From the NCBI GenBank assembly GCA_023954815.1, contig JAGSHB010000036.1:1-39729 (forward strand): a stretch of DNA of 39,729 nucleotides, in the 5' to 3' direction. This document shows, piece by piece, positions 8,080 through 16,610 of this stretch. The notes under the pieces were generated by a model, which did not search any database, was not told the origin of the DNA, and saw only the letters and a program-made list of their open reading frames with translations. Made by a program: the position numbers and the translations under genes. Each line of letters opens with the position of its first letter. Position 1 is the first letter of the stretch. Source of the stretch: Myxococcales bacterium (lineage in GTDB: Bacteria; Myxococcota_A; UBA9042).

Positions 8080-8817
8080 ATGAAGAAACAGATTATCGGC
8101 GGAGCGCTGCTCTTTGCGTCGGCGTGTGGAACGCCAGACTCGGGAGGCACTGCGACCGCTGACATCGGTACGGAAGATGACGGGACGACGGCCGCTGATG
8201 GTGCGACCACCGACAGCGCTGGCGGACAGGACACCGGGACGGCGGCAGATACCGGAACTGCGGCAGATGCCGTGACGACAGATGCTGGACCGGCGGACGC
8301 AGGCACGCAGGACGTCGCGACCAAGGATGCTGGGCCGGCCGATACGACTGTTGCGGATACAACTGCCGCGGACACGGGCGTGGCTGACTCGGGCCCCGCC
8401 GACACCTCGTCTCCGGATGTGGGCACGCCCGACGTGGCGATGGACGGCGGCGTGAAGGACGCTGGTAAGCCCGACGTGGGCACACCGGATGTTTCGCCAG
8501 AGGACACAGCAGTCGCTGACTCCGGCAACATCGACGCCGGTGCGGACACGGCTTGCGACAAGCCCGACCCCAAGGACGCGTCAACGCTGCTCGGGACGGC
8601 TTGCGCAGGTACGTTCAAGGCTGTCTGCGACGACACTGGGCAAGTCATCTTGATGTGTCAGGGTGGCAAATGGACCAACTGGACCGGCGGCAAGTGTGGT
8701 TGCTATCACACGACCTGTGGGCCGGATCAGGCTAATTGTATTGCGATTGGCTTTGTTGGGATCGCCAAGTCTGGGCAGGTTCGCAAGGTTGGTCACGTGC
8801 TCCGGATGTATGGCTGA
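8080..8817 (+). CDS. Asp/Thr-rich lipoprotein with Cys-rich C-terminus
   Basis: A 245-residue predicted lipoprotein of unknown function. The ATG at 8080 follows GGAGG. The signal peptide MKKQIIGGALLFASAC ends in the lipobox cysteine C16. Residues about 17-160 are a low-complexity spacer of repeated short units such as ADTG, DAGPAD and PDVGTPDV, acidic and probably extended. The C-terminal 85 residues hold about seven cysteines, tryptophans and a CGCYHTTCG segment, likely a small disulphide-stabilised domain, ending in a basic tail (KSGQVRKVGHVLRMYG). Its promoter should lie in the 136 bases between it and the divergent methyltransferase gene. It could be a small surface-displayed binding domain on a stalk. 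Confidence 0.75.
   Translation: MKKQIIGGALLFASACGTPDSGGTATADIGTEDDGTTAADGATTDSAGGQDTGTAADTGTAADAVTTDAGPADAGTQDVATKDAGPADTTVADTTAADTGVADSGPADTSSPDVGTPDVAMDGGVKDAGKPDVGTPDVSPEDTAVADSGNIDAGADTACDKPDPKDASTLLGTACAGTFKAVCDDTGQVILMCQGGKWTNWTGGKCGCYHTTCGPDQANCIAIGFVGIAKSGQVRKVGHVLRMYG
8143..8550 (+). repeat. Degenerate short repeats encoding the Asp-rich stalk
   Basis: Imperfect repeats with a period of 9-15 bases encode short Asp-containing units. Examples are GCGGATACCGGAAC-like copies near 8250 and GACGTGGGCACACC-like copies near 8410 and 8475. Such tracts can expand or contract by slippage in multiples of three, altering stalk length without loss of frame. Confidence 0.6.
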
Positions 8818-9276
8818 GCACACACGACTCTTGCGCAATTTTCGATGACTTTGGATGGCGGGCAGTCCCGTTTTCGGGTGGTGTATGGGACTGAATTGGG
8901 ACCGATTGGGACTGGCGCGTTGGCGTGGTGGTCCTCGTGACCGTCTGAGATCTTTGCGGGTTTTTGCGGGCGTGCGTTGGCACGGTGTTTGCTCTGCTTC
9001 AGGGCGGGTGCGGTCCGGGTGCCCCGGTGGCGGCTTGGTGCCTGTCGTTGCTGATGTTTCATTTAGGCCCGGCGCGGGGTTTCCTGCGGGACCGGGGCGG
9101 ATGAGGGTGGGCGCTGGGGGAGAAACCTCGGCGTCTACGGAAGGGGGAGGGGTTCGAGCCAACCGGCTCGGGACCACGCCAGCCCGTGCGGGTCGAGGGA
9201 CACGTGCGCGCAGACGCCGCTGGGCGTTTGATGCTGGGAGGGTCCAAAATCAACGTCCCCCCACCGGGAGCTAGTC
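8818..9276. other. Intergenic region with strong G/T strand bias
   Basis: About 460 bases with no supported gene. From roughly 8850 to 9130 the plus strand is conspicuously rich in G and T with few A, while msrA immediately after is rich in C and A. Minus-strand frames across it read as Pro/Arg/Thr-rich low-complexity peptides without a ribosome binding site or motifs. A GGGAG ribosome binding site for msrA sits at its right end. Confidence 0.4.
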
Positions 9277-9924
9277 ATGATATTTGGACGAAGGAAGCCC
9301 CAGATGCCTGCGGCGGAGCAAGCGCTCCCAGGCCGCTCGACACCCATCGAAGTAGCGGCAATCCACGAAGTCACGGGCAATAGGGTCAAAGGCCCGTACC
9401 CGGAAGGCCTCCGCACAGCGGTGTTCGGCCTCGGCTGTTTCTGGGGCGCAGAGCGCCTGTTCTGGAAACTCGACGGCGTCTGGTCAACCTCAGTGGGCTA
9501 CGCGGCAGGCCACACCCCAAACCCAACCTACGAAGAGGTCTGCTCAGGCCGCACAGGCCACAACGAAGTCGTCCTCGTCGTGTACGACCCAGAAACCCTG
9601 CCGTTCAGAGCGCTACTGACCACATTCTGGCAAAACCACGACCCCACCCAGGGCATGCGCCAGGGCAACGACCAAGGCACGCAGTACCGCTCAGGCATCT
9701 ACACAACGACGCCAGCGCAGCAGGAAGCGGCCGAAGCGAGCCAATCCGCCTACCAAGCAGAGCTCACTTCGGCAGGCTACGGCCCCATCACCACCGAGGT
9801 GATCCCAGCCCCAGCGTTCTACTTCGCCGAGACGTACCATCAGCAATATTTGCACAAGAATCCAAGGGGCTACTGCGGCTTGGCCGGCACGGGCGTCAGC
9901 TGCCCCATCGGCATCGCCAAGTAA
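9277..9924 (+). CDS. msrA: Peptide methionine sulfoxide reductase MsrA
   Basis: A 215-residue MsrA that reduces methionine-S-sulfoxide in proteins. The catalytic motif GCFWG places the nucleophilic cysteine at C54. [11 protein letters not shown] and NDQGTQYRS are family landmarks. The C-terminal [12 protein letters not shown] supplies the recycling cysteines C200 and C209. The N-terminal extension ([11 protein letters not shown]) and overall length match the long proteobacterial form typified by E. coli MsrA. GGGAG precedes the ATG by six bases. Codon choice favours A- or C-ending Pro, Thr, Ser and Ala codons more than neighbouring genes, which could mean horizontal acquisition; this is by eye only. 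It converges on the cytochrome gene with a 30-base gap. Confidence 0.96.
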   Translation: MIFGRRKPQMPAAEQALPGRSTPIEVAAIHEVTGNRVKGPYPEGLRTAVFGLGCFWGAERLFWKLDGVWSTSVGYAAGHTPNPTYEEVCSGRTGHNEVVLVVYDPETLPFRALLTTFWQNHDPTQGMRQGNDQGTQYRSGIYTTTPAQQEAAEASQSAYQAELTSAGYGPITTEVIPAPAFYFAETYHQQYLHKNPRGYCGLAGTGVSCPIGIAK

Positions 9925-9928
9925 CGAC

Positions 9929-9941
9929 TCGCGCGGCGCGA
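9929..9941. terminator. Small GC hairpin between convergent genes
   Basis: TCGCG (9929-9933) and CGCGA (9937-9941) pair around a CGG loop between the stops of msrA and the cytochrome gene. The stem is short and there is no T tract, so a terminator role is only suggested by position. Confidence 0.2.
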
Positions 9942-9954
9942 CGGTCCCAGCGGT

Positions 9955-10422
9955 CTACTTCGCGCCAAAAGTCGCGCGCACATAGGCCAGCACGTCCTTC
10001 ATCTCCTGGTCCTTCAGCACGCCCTTCTGCGGCGGCATGGCGTTGCGTTTGCCCTTCTTGCCGTCACGAATCGACGCCAACAGCACGCTATCGGGTTTGG
10101 CAAGACGGCTCTTGTCCTTCACAAAGTCCGCCGCCAGCGCACCGCCCATGCCTTTGCCATCCTTCTGGTGGCAGGCCACGCACTTGCTGGCATAGATCGC
10201 CGCGCCCTTCTTGGCATCGCCGACGGGCCCGGAGTCATGCATCTGCTCCGGAGTCAGCGGCTTGGCCTCAGCCTTGGCGGCAGCGGCCGGCTTCTCTTCC
10301 GCAGTCGGCGCAGCGGTAGCCTTGGCAGGCGCCGGCTTGGCCGGAGCCGACTCTTTCTTGCCACAACCAACCAGGGCCACAGCAGCGCACAACGCCAGTG
10401 GCATCCAAACGATACGATTCAT
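9955..10422 (-). CDS. Lipoprotein monohaem cytochrome c of the nos locus
   Basis: A 155-residue class I-type cytochrome c. The signal peptide ends ALVGC, giving lipidated C20. A Lys/Ala/Pro-rich linker spans about residues 21-58. The haem motif CVACH is at residues 81-85, and a Met in NAMPPQKG is the likely axial ligand. The ATG at 10422 (MNRIVW) is used because the AAGGATGG site is correctly spaced for it; an ATG three codons upstream has no room for a ribosome binding site. It is the last gene of the nosRDFYL string, 51 bases after nosL. That context suggests it delivers electrons to NosZ, perhaps like the NosC cytochromes of other nos clusters; the assignment of role is inference. Confidence 0.88.
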   Translation of the reverse strand: MNRIVWMPLALCAAVALVGCGKKESAPAKPAPAKATAAPTAEEKPAAAAKAEAKPLTPEQMHDSGPVGDAKKGAAIYASKCVACHQKDGKGMGGALAADFVKDKSRLAKPDSVLLASIRDGKKGKRNAMPPQKGVLKDQEMKDVLAYVRATFGAK

Positions 10423-10473
10423 GGGTTCCATCCTTGTGCGCCACGACGAGCGTCGCTGGGCAGTCTTGTGCGC

Positions 10474-11007
10474 CTAGTGCGCGTTGGGGCGTTGCGCGGC
10501 CTTGAGCACCGCAGGGGGGAGGCCAGCCCAGTCGAGACTGACAATCGCGGCGCTGTCGAGCCGCTTCTTTACGGCATCCGCATCTGCCTGATTTCCGAAG
10601 CTCAGGACCGGCGGCCCCATGATCCCGCGGCGTTTGGCACCGAGCAGATAGTGGGCTTTACCCGCCAGAATCCAGGGGCGAGCGCCCATTTCCGGCTTCT
10701 CCGGGTCGACCTTGGTATCGAGGGTCTCCACGTAGACGTGGGTCGCTTTTCCGTGGGGCGACGGCGCTTGGATGTACTGCACCATGTCGCCGAGGGAGCA
10801 GAAGAACACGTGGGTGCCATCGCGATGCACCAACTGACCGCGCGGGGCCGGCTGCTCGCGCACCACCATGCCGCACGCTGCGCACTCCGCCGGACCGATG
10901 GCTTTGGCGCTCACCGGCTTGGCGGCGACCTTGGCCTGTTCCTTTCCGCACCCGGCCATCACGACCGCGGCCAGCAGGATCAGGGTCAGCTTCAACAGGC
11001 GTCTCAT
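10474..11007 (-). CDS. nosL: NosL copper chaperone lipoprotein
   Basis: A 177-residue NosL. The signal peptide MRRLLKLTLILLAAVVMAGC gives lipidated C20. The ECAACGMVV motif contains the copper-binding C42, C45 and M47. FFCSLGDMVQY and the later HYLLGAKRRGIMGPP segment are typical of the NosL family. NosL carries Cu(I) for assembly of the copper centres of N2O reductase. Its ATG (11007-11005) overlaps the nosY stop by four bases (ATGA), indicating translational coupling. The frame is open further upstream, but inside nosY. Confidence 0.95.
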   Translation of the reverse strand: MRRLLKLTLILLAAVVMAGCGKEQAKVAAKPVSAKAIGPAECAACGMVVREQPAPRGQLVHRDGTHVFFCSLGDMVQYIQAPSPHGKATHVYVETLDTKVDPEKPEMGARPWILAGKAHYLLGAKRRGIMGPPVLSFGNQADADAVKKRLDSAAIVSLDWAGLPPAVLKAAQRPNAH

Positions 11008-11801
11008 CGCAGCCTCCGCGAGTAGGTCAGCAGCAATGCGCTCAGGCCGACGGGTACCACAATCCAGGCTGCCCAGATGCTCATCGACACCCACTTGGCG
11101 GGCAGTCCAACGGTCATGCCCAGGCCCTCTAGCACTTCCGGGCCCGCGAACGCAGCCATCATCTCGACCCGAAACAAGCCAGCTGGGTTGGCGTAGACCA
11201 GCTGCGCGATGGCTTCCTGTGCGACCGCGCCATCCGTCGCGATGAGCAGCCCGAGCAAGCCGAGGTCGTAGAAGAAGACAAAGAGAAACCAGATGGCGAC
11301 GATGAGACTCGCCGCGGTGACCTGCCGTGAGGTGATGGTCGAAATCAGAATCCCGAGGGAGACAAAGGCCGCGCCGAGCAGCAACGTCGGCACAAACAGG
11401 CCACTGAGCATGGCAAACTGCCCTGCCCCGCCCACAAGCGCGGCTGCGCCCAGGCCGATGCCAATGGCGATGGCCAACGCCAACACTCGACCGGTGAACT
11501 TGGCGAAGACCACCTCGGCCCGCGCTACAGGCAGGCTCAGCAGCAGCCCGAGGGTGTTGCGCTCACGCTCGCCGACGATGGCGTCGTGGCCCAACACGCC
11601 GCCCACCAAGGGCACGAGGAGGCTCACCAGGGTCACCAGGCTCGGACCGGTCAAGGCGTCCGCGGCGCCGCCAGCGCTGGCAGCGTACAGGCTCGTTCCC
11701 GAGGCCAGCAGACCGAAGAGCAGACTCACCACCAGCACCCACCGGTCGCGCGCGCGTTCAAGAAGTTCGTGGCCCACAAGGGCTCGTGCGACAGCGCCCA
11801 T
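11004..11801 (-). CDS. nosY: NosY ABC-type permease
   Basis: A 265-residue inner-membrane protein of the ABC-2 permease type with about six hydrophobic segments (roughly residues 22-45, 55-75, 105-130, 135-155, 165-190 and 235-257). GHDAIVGERERNTLGLLLSLPV near residue 72 is the cytosolic coupling region typical of NosY. It forms the NosDFY complex with NosF and the periplasmic NosD, needed to build the CuZ centre of NosZ. Its ATG overlaps the nosF stop by one base (TGATG). Confidence 0.94.
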   Translation of the reverse strand: MGAVARALVGHELLERARDRWVLVVSLLFGLLASGTSLYAASAGGAADALTGPSLVTLVSLLVPLVGGVLGHDAIVGERERNTLGLLLSLPVARAEVVFAKFTGRVLALAIAIGIGLGAAALVGGAGQFAMLSGLFVPTLLLGAAFVSLGILISTITSRQVTAASLIVAIWFLFVFFYDLGLLGLLIATDGAVAQEAIAQLVYANPAGLFRVEMMAAFAGPEVLEGLGMTVGLPAKWVSMSIWAAWIVVPVGLSALLLTYSRRLR

Positions 11802-12754
11802 CAGTTCACCTCCGCTGTTGCAGCCGGAGATCCGGCGCCGCCGGTAGCCAGCAAGTGGTCATACACGGCATCGAGGCCCGGCTCCTGCACGCGCACCCCC
11901 TGGACCGCACCGTTGAATTGGCCACGCACGTCCAGGAGCTTGAGCAGCTGGTCCGGCGGTACATTGACCCCAAGCCCACCCACCCGCGGCGTCAGGTCGG
12001 CAGCCAGGCCAGCAAGCGACAGCGCATGGGTAAACGGCGAGGTGTCGTCGGCCATGGCACCGGCAAAATCGAAGCTCACCCGCACCGGCAGCGCAGCTTG
12101 GCGCCGCAAGACGTCGGGGGTGTCATCGGCGAGCACACGCCCCTCGGCGAGCAGGCAGATCCGGTCGACGCGCTTTTCCAACAGGGTCAAATCATGACTC
12201 GACAGGATGACCATACGCCCGCGTTTGCGACTGTTTTCCAGCACATCCCACAGCACGCTCAGCCCTTCTTGGTCGAGGCCGCCGGTGGGTTCATCGAGCA
12301 CCAGCAGGTCTGGATCTCCCAGGATGGCGATGCCCAGCCCCAGGCGCTGACGCATCCCACGGGAGTAGCCTCGAATCGCCCGCTTGGCGGCATGGGCGAG
12401 CCCGACACGCTTCAGCACCGCATCCACCTCAGAGACGGCGACGCCACGGGCACGGGCGAAGAAGCGCATCACCTGCTTGCCGCTCAAACTCTCCGAAAAG
12501 GCCACAGATTCGGGCAAATAGCCGAGATGCGACTTGAACTTCTTGTCGACCCGCGCCGGCTGTCCATCGACCTTCAAGGTGCAGGCATCGGCTTCGATGA
12601 GCCCCAGGAGCACCTTCAACAAGGTCGATTTACCCGCGCCATTGGGACCGACGAGCATCAGGATCTCGCCGCTCTGCAGCTGGGTGGTGACCTTGTCGAG
12701 GGCCTGTAGGTCGCCAAAGCGGACCGATACGTCCTGCAGTTCAATGCGTTTCAT
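11801..12754 (-). CDS. nosF: NosF ABC-type ATPase
   Basis: A 317-residue ABC ATPase. Walker A GPNGAGKST lies at residues 36-44, the ABC signature is YSRGMRQRLG, Walker B is LLVLDEPT and the H-switch is SSHD. The extra C-terminal portion (about 220-317) is typical of NosF relative to minimal ATPases. It powers NosDFY in copper-centre maturation of N2O reductase. Its ATG (12754-12752) overlaps the nosD TGA (ATGA). Confidence 0.95.
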   Translation of the reverse strand: MKRIELQDVSVRFGDLQALDKVTTQLQSGEILMLVGPNGAGKSTLLKVLLGLIEADACTLKVDGQPARVDKKFKSHLGYLPESVAFSESLSGKQVMRFFARARGVAVSEVDAVLKRVGLAHAAKRAIRGYSRGMRQRLGLGIAILGDPDLLVLDEPTGGLDQEGLSVLWDVLENSRKRGRMVILSSHDLTLLEKRVDRICLLAEGRVLADDTPDVLRRQAALPVRVSFDFAGAMADDTSPFTHALSLAGLAADLTPRVGGLGVNVPPDQLLKLLDVRGQFNGAVQGVRVQEPGLDAVYDHLLATGGAGSPAATAEVN

Positions 12755-14061
12755 CTAAGCCCTCCGGCGCTCTTTTCGGTGCGGGCTGCCACCAGCGGAC
12801 GCTCATCGATAACGGTAGCCGTGCGCAGCAGTGGCATCCGCCGCTCCAGATGGCCCAGCAGCTCCAGCGTGGGGCTCCTCAGCAGCAACACCGCTGCCGG
12901 AAAGCGATGCACCAGGCTCGCGGTGAAGCTATCGACCCGATACGGCCGCTCGCCGACGCCATCGCCATCGGTGTCCCAGCCGAGGTAATCCCCCCAGCGG
13001 TTGCCCTTACCGGTCTTCGCCCAGACCAAGTCCTTGGTGCTGACGTAGAACACCTGCCGCCGATTACCCACGAAGCGATTTTCGGTGACGGTGTTGCGCA
13101 CACTCCCCGCCCAAATCTTCGCGCCGACGCCGTTGCCGATGACGTTGTTGCCTTTGATGACGTTTTCGGTGCTCGAATAGAAGAACAGCCCTTCGCCATT
13201 GCCGCGCATGTGGTTGTTGGCGATATGGCTGTACTGCACGTCGCGAAAGAGGATGCCGTGGTGCTCGTTTTCCTCGGCCACGTTCTCCGTCACCTTGAGA
13301 TGCTGGCTCGACATGATGGCGTAGCCGCTGCCGCTGCCGATGCTCCGGTTCTTCCGCAGGGTGTTGCGATAGCTGAACATGTAGTGCACGCCGTAGCGCG
13401 TCCGCTTGAGCACGTTGCCTTCGATGAGGCTGTCCTCGGTCGCTGAGACGTAGATGCCGTCGCGCCCGCCGGTGACCGTATTGCCCTTCACCACCAGATG
13501 GCTGGCATCGAAGAGGTGGATGCCGTTGCCGCGATAGGAGCGATGACCGGTCTCCAGACCCGTGACCGTGTTGCCGTCGAGGTGGGCGTTGCGGGTCTTG
13601 TGCACCCAGATTCCGAAGGCGCATTTACTCAGCTTGCAGCCGCGAATCACCGCGCCTTTGGCCGTCTCCGCGACGTGGATGCAGGCGTCCGGGGGCAGAC
13701 CGCTGAGGGTCTCACCGCTGTTGCGCACGATGAGGTCACTGACGACAGCGCCCGGCGCTTTGACGAGGATCGTAATACCCTTGCCCTGCCCGTCGATGAC
13801 GCCGCCAGTCCCGATGAGCGTGATGGCTTTGTCGACCACCACTTGCCCCGTCCAGACACCGGTCGGCACCTCTACCCGGTCACCGTCCGCCGCCAAGTTC
13901 ACCGTCGCCGCTAGGCCTCGCCCGCCCTGGCCCACCACCAGCGTTCGCGCCACTGCCGTCTGGCCAACCAGCAGCACCGCCATCAAGGTAGCGAGCCCAA
14001 CACTGACTTTCAGCCCAGCATTTCGGGTAGATAGCGCAATTTTGGCGGACGGGTGATTCAC
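12751..14061 (-). CDS. nosD: NosD periplasmic copper-maturation protein
   Basis: A 436-residue exported protein. The GTG at 14061 is chosen because GGAGG lies seven bases before it and it overlaps the nosR stop (GTGA); the frame stays open to 14268 only inside nosR. A signal peptide spans about residues 1-36 (ending AVARA-like). Most of the protein consists of right-handed beta-helix repeats with recurring GNTVTG, GNNVIGNG and NTVTENRF units, characteristic of NosD/carbohydrate-binding CASH domains. The C-terminal GNRWGDYLGWDTDGDGVGE segment with PYRVD is a conserved NosD feature. It works with NosF and NosY to assemble CuZ in NosZ. Confidence 0.94.
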   Translation of the reverse strand: MNHPSAKIALSTRNAGLKVSVGLATLMAVLLVGQTAVARTLVVGQGGRGLAATVNLAADGDRVEVPTGVWTGQVVVDKAITLIGTGGVIDGQGKGITILVKAPGAVVSDLIVRNSGETLSGLPPDACIHVAETAKGAVIRGCKLSKCAFGIWVHKTRNAHLDGNTVTGLETGHRSYRGNGIHLFDASHLVVKGNTVTGGRDGIYVSATEDSLIEGNVLKRTRYGVHYMFSYRNTLRKNRSIGSGSGYAIMSSQHLKVTENVAEENEHHGILFRDVQYSHIANNHMRGNGEGLFFYSSTENVIKGNNVIGNGVGAKIWAGSVRNTVTENRFVGNRRQVFYVSTKDLVWAKTGKGNRWGDYLGWDTDGDGVGERPYRVDSFTASLVHRFPAAVLLLRSPTLELLGHLERRMPLLRTATVIDERPLVAARTEKSAGGLR

Positions 14062-16217
14062 TTGCGGTCCTCCCGGTCCTTCATCAGGCGGGCGAGTTTG
14101 TCGGCGTTGGGCGGCTCGCCCTTTTCGCGGCTGCGGCGCATCAAGCGGTCGATGCCGACGAGCGGGGGGCACACTTGCTCGTTTTGGTAGTTCGACTCGC
14201 ACTCCATGCAAGATAGACATTCGCGCGGGTCGATCTTGCCTTGTTTGTCGATGGCCTTCGGCTCGCACGTTTTTGTGCAGATCTTGCAGGAGTCACAGGC
14301 GTTTCGGCGGTAGGGACCGCTGAGGCGGAAGCTACCCGGGATAGCCAGACCAGCGCCGAGTGGGCAGACATAGCGGCAGAAGGGGCGCCACCAGAACAGG
14401 GACAGGCCAACGAGCGTCCCCCACCAGGCCACAAAGCCCCAGTGGCGCGTCCAGGGTGCGACGAGAAACGACGTCTTGAAGGGCTCCACCTCGGCCATGC
14501 GCTCGCCGAGCTCTGGGGAGTAGATGAACGTGCCGATGAGCACGACGAGGATGACGTAGCGCAGGTAGCGCAGTCGGCTGTGAACCGCATCCGGCAGCTC
14601 AAACTCGGGCAAACGCAGCAACCGACCCAGCTTGAACAGCAGCTCGGTCGCAGAGCCAAAGGGGCAGGTCCAGCCGCAGAACACCCCACGGCCCCAGATG
14701 AGGGTCACAATGGCGATGCTGATCCACGAGATGAACAGCAGGGGCTCGCTGAGAAAGAGGCTCCAGCGAAAGCCGTGCACCGCGCCGTCGACGAAGGTCA
14801 TCATCTGGGTCACGGACGGCTGCGCTTTGAGCCACACGCCGAGCAAGAGCACGCTCGCCAGCATCACGCTTGTGTGGATGATGCGCAGCCGCTTCATGTC
14901 CGCCACCAGCCAACGCCGACCGATGAACAGCGCCATCACACCCAGCAGGATGGCGAGCACCACGTAGACCCGCGCCCCCTGGTTGCGCCACGCCTGCACG
15001 TAGATCTCTTCGGTCTCGAACACGGGCGCCGCTTCAGGCCGTTTGTACAGCGAATCCGGCAGCCGATGCGTAGCGGAAAACGAGTGAAACTCCCGTGAAT
15101 AGCCGCCCTTTCCGTCGTAGCGGCTTCCCATAAACACAAGATCGAAGGGCTCGCCTGCGTGTAGTTTGCCGCCGCGGGCGAAGAAGACGGCGCCTTCCTT
15201 GAACTCCGGTGCGCCCTTGGCCTCCGTGTGGCCGCCGATGCGGTGGTGGTCGTGATCCTTGAAGATCATCTGGCGCAGGCCCTGCTCCACGCGCACCCGG
15301 TCAAAGATACCGCCGCGCACGTAGCCAGACCCCTTGAACGAGCTCGAGCCGACACCGTAGATGACCAGCAGGTGCTCATCTGCCTTCTTGCGGCCCATCA
15401 GCCAATTGTATTCGTGGTCACCGAGCAGTGAGCGACCGATCTGCGGCGCATCGGCGACCGTAAACCAGAGATTGATGAACTGGTCGTCCGCGGCGGTCGG
15501 TTTGGTGCTCCCCATCTGTTTTTCGCTGACGAAGAGGCGACCGAACACGCCGGCTGTCTCCATCTGCTGCCACGAGAGCACCTTGTCGGTCTTGATGAAC
15601 TCGCCGGTCGCGCCCTTGGCGGCGGCGAGCACACCCACGTCCATCGCGAGCTTGCGGCCGGCAGCGAGCACGGTCTGATTCTGAGCCAGCGCCGTCACCG
15701 TGGCGCCCGAGATCGCGTCGACGGAGATGGCGCCGGGTTTGCTCGATTTGCCGACGACGACGCGCGTAGAGACTGATTTTCCGGCGTACCAGCTCACAAA
15801 CGTCTGCAGGGCTGACTCTGGAATTCCGACCAGCAAGATGGGCTCACTGTGGTGGATGACCTTGGCGCCCGTGAACACCGCCTTGCCGTCAATCCCGAAC
15901 AGCGTCACCAGGGGCTTGCCGCTATAGGCGTCGATGTCGACCACGTCTGTGGATAGTCCGACCCAGCCCAAGGACTTGCCAGCAGCGTCCACCCCCACCT
16001 GATACGACGTGCCCGCGACGGGCTTGAAGCTCACCGCGCCCGGCAGCACTTCTGCGCAGGGCTGCGTCTCGCAATCGAGGGTCTTGGGCGCTGGCTTCGC
16101 GGCGACCGGCTGGGCCATCAGAAGCAGCGCAGTAACCAGGGCCACGACCAAGCCGCGGCCGCCAAAGAGGGGGGAGCCGAGCGGTTGGGAAACGAAACTG
16201 GTGCGCGAACAGGTCAC
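14058..16217 (-). CDS. nosR: NosR membrane flavo-iron-sulfur protein
   Basis: A 719-residue NosR, the electron donor and maturation factor for N2O reductase. A GTG start at 16217 has GGAG five bases upstream. After a signal/anchor (about 20-40), the periplasmic FMN-binding domain contains DAISGATVT; T175 is the predicted site of covalent FMN attachment. Membrane helices follow from about residue 415. The CGWTCPFG and CRYVCPLGAG motifs and two cytosolic [4Fe-4S] binding stretches, CDSCKICTKTCEP and CLSCMECE...VCPP, complete the polyferredoxin part. No ApbE/NosX flavin transferase gene is present in the window, so flavinylation must rely on a gene elsewhere. The gene heads the overlapping nosRDFYL string. 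Confidence 0.95.
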   Translation of the reverse strand: MTCSRTSFVSQPLGSPLFGGRGLVVALVTALLLMAQPVAAKPAPKTLDCETQPCAEVLPGAVSFKPVAGTSYQVGVDAAGKSLGWVGLSTDVVDIDAYSGKPLVTLFGIDGKAVFTGAKVIHHSEPILLVGIPESALQTFVSWYAGKSVSTRVVVGKSSKPGAISVDAISGATVTALAQNQTVLAAGRKLAMDVGVLAAAKGATGEFIKTDKVLSWQQMETAGVFGRLFVSEKQMGSTKPTAADDQFINLWFTVADAPQIGRSLLGDHEYNWLMGRKKADEHLLVIYGVGSSSFKGSGYVRGGIFDRVRVEQGLRQMIFKDHDHHRIGGHTEAKGAPEFKEGAVFFARGGKLHAGEPFDLVFMGSRYDGKGGYSREFHSFSATHRLPDSLYKRPEAAPVFETEEIYVQAWRNQGARVYVVLAILLGVMALFIGRRWLVADMKRLRIIHTSVMLASVLLLGVWLKAQPSVTQMMTFVDGAVHGFRWSLFLSEPLLFISWISIAIVTLIWGRGVFCGWTCPFGSATELLFKLGRLLRLPEFELPDAVHSRLRYLRYVILVVLIGTFIYSPELGERMAEVEPFKTSFLVAPWTRHWGFVAWWGTLVGLSLFWWRPFCRYVCPLGAGLAIPGSFRLSGPYRRNACDSCKICTKTCEPKAIDKQGKIDPRECLSCMECESNYQNEQVCPPLVGIDRLMRRSREKGEPPNADKLARLMKDREDRK

Positions 16218-16248
16218 GTGAACTCCGTTGACCGCCGGGGCGGCGATC

Positions 16249-16296
16249 CAGGACGAAAATAGGTCACTTTCGACCCTCGAACTTGATCTAAGTCAA
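16249..16296 (-). promoter_or_regulatory. nosR promoter with FNR/DNR-type box
   Basis: TTGATCTAAGTCAA (16283-16296, written on the plus strand) matches the TTGAT-N4-GTCAA form known for Anr/DNR regulators and differs by one base from the FNR palindrome. On the minus strand a TATTTT -10 hexamer lies at 16261-16256. A start near 16249 would place the box centre about 41 bases upstream, the class II activation position. The leader would be about 32 bases and includes the GGAG site. The start point is inferred, not measured. Confidence 0.7.
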
Positions 16297-16450
16297 CTCA
16301 GCGGCACCGCTCGCCGCCACGGGTCGCCGGTAACGCAGGCGCCGCCATTCGGGACACAAGACGACAAAGGTGGCGCCCCAAAGGGGGGAGCAGCGGCGAA
16401 AAAGCGGCGGAGCAAGCGTGGATTCAGAGTGGCAACGCCCAGACGACAGC

Positions 16451-16482
16451 GAGAGGGTGACCCGGGAGTGAGCCACCCTCTC
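16451..16482. terminator. 9-bp perfect inverted repeat upstream of nosR
   Basis: GAGAGGGTG (16451-16459) pairs exactly with CACCCTCTC (16474-16482) around a 14-base loop. It lies between nosZ and the nosR promoter. Without a T tract it may be a Rho-assisted terminator, an mRNA stability hairpin or a protein-binding site. Confidence 0.4.
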
Positions 16483-16586
16483 AACATCGTCGCGGGCCAA
16501 CGGCTCAGAGCCGAGAGGGGTGCCCGCTTCGGGAGCGGTCCAACCGATGCCATCTCGGTTGCCGCCAGGGAGATCGCAGGCCATCG

Positions 16587-16610
16587 CCCCGCCGTGGGGG
16601 AGCGGCGGGG
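16587..16610 (-). terminator. GC stem-loop just after nosZ
   Basis: CCCCGCCG (16587-16594) pairs with CGGCGGGG (16603-16610) around an eight-base loop, starting about 15 bases beyond the nosZ stop. Position and strength suggest a 3' end hairpin for the nosZ transcript. No T tract follows. Confidence 0.5.

Noticed and set aside
8581-9177. 198-codon minus-strand frame
   Set aside because: Part is antisense to the 8080 lipoprotein and the rest is Pro/Arg/Thr low complexity from the G/T-biased gap. There is no ribosome binding site.
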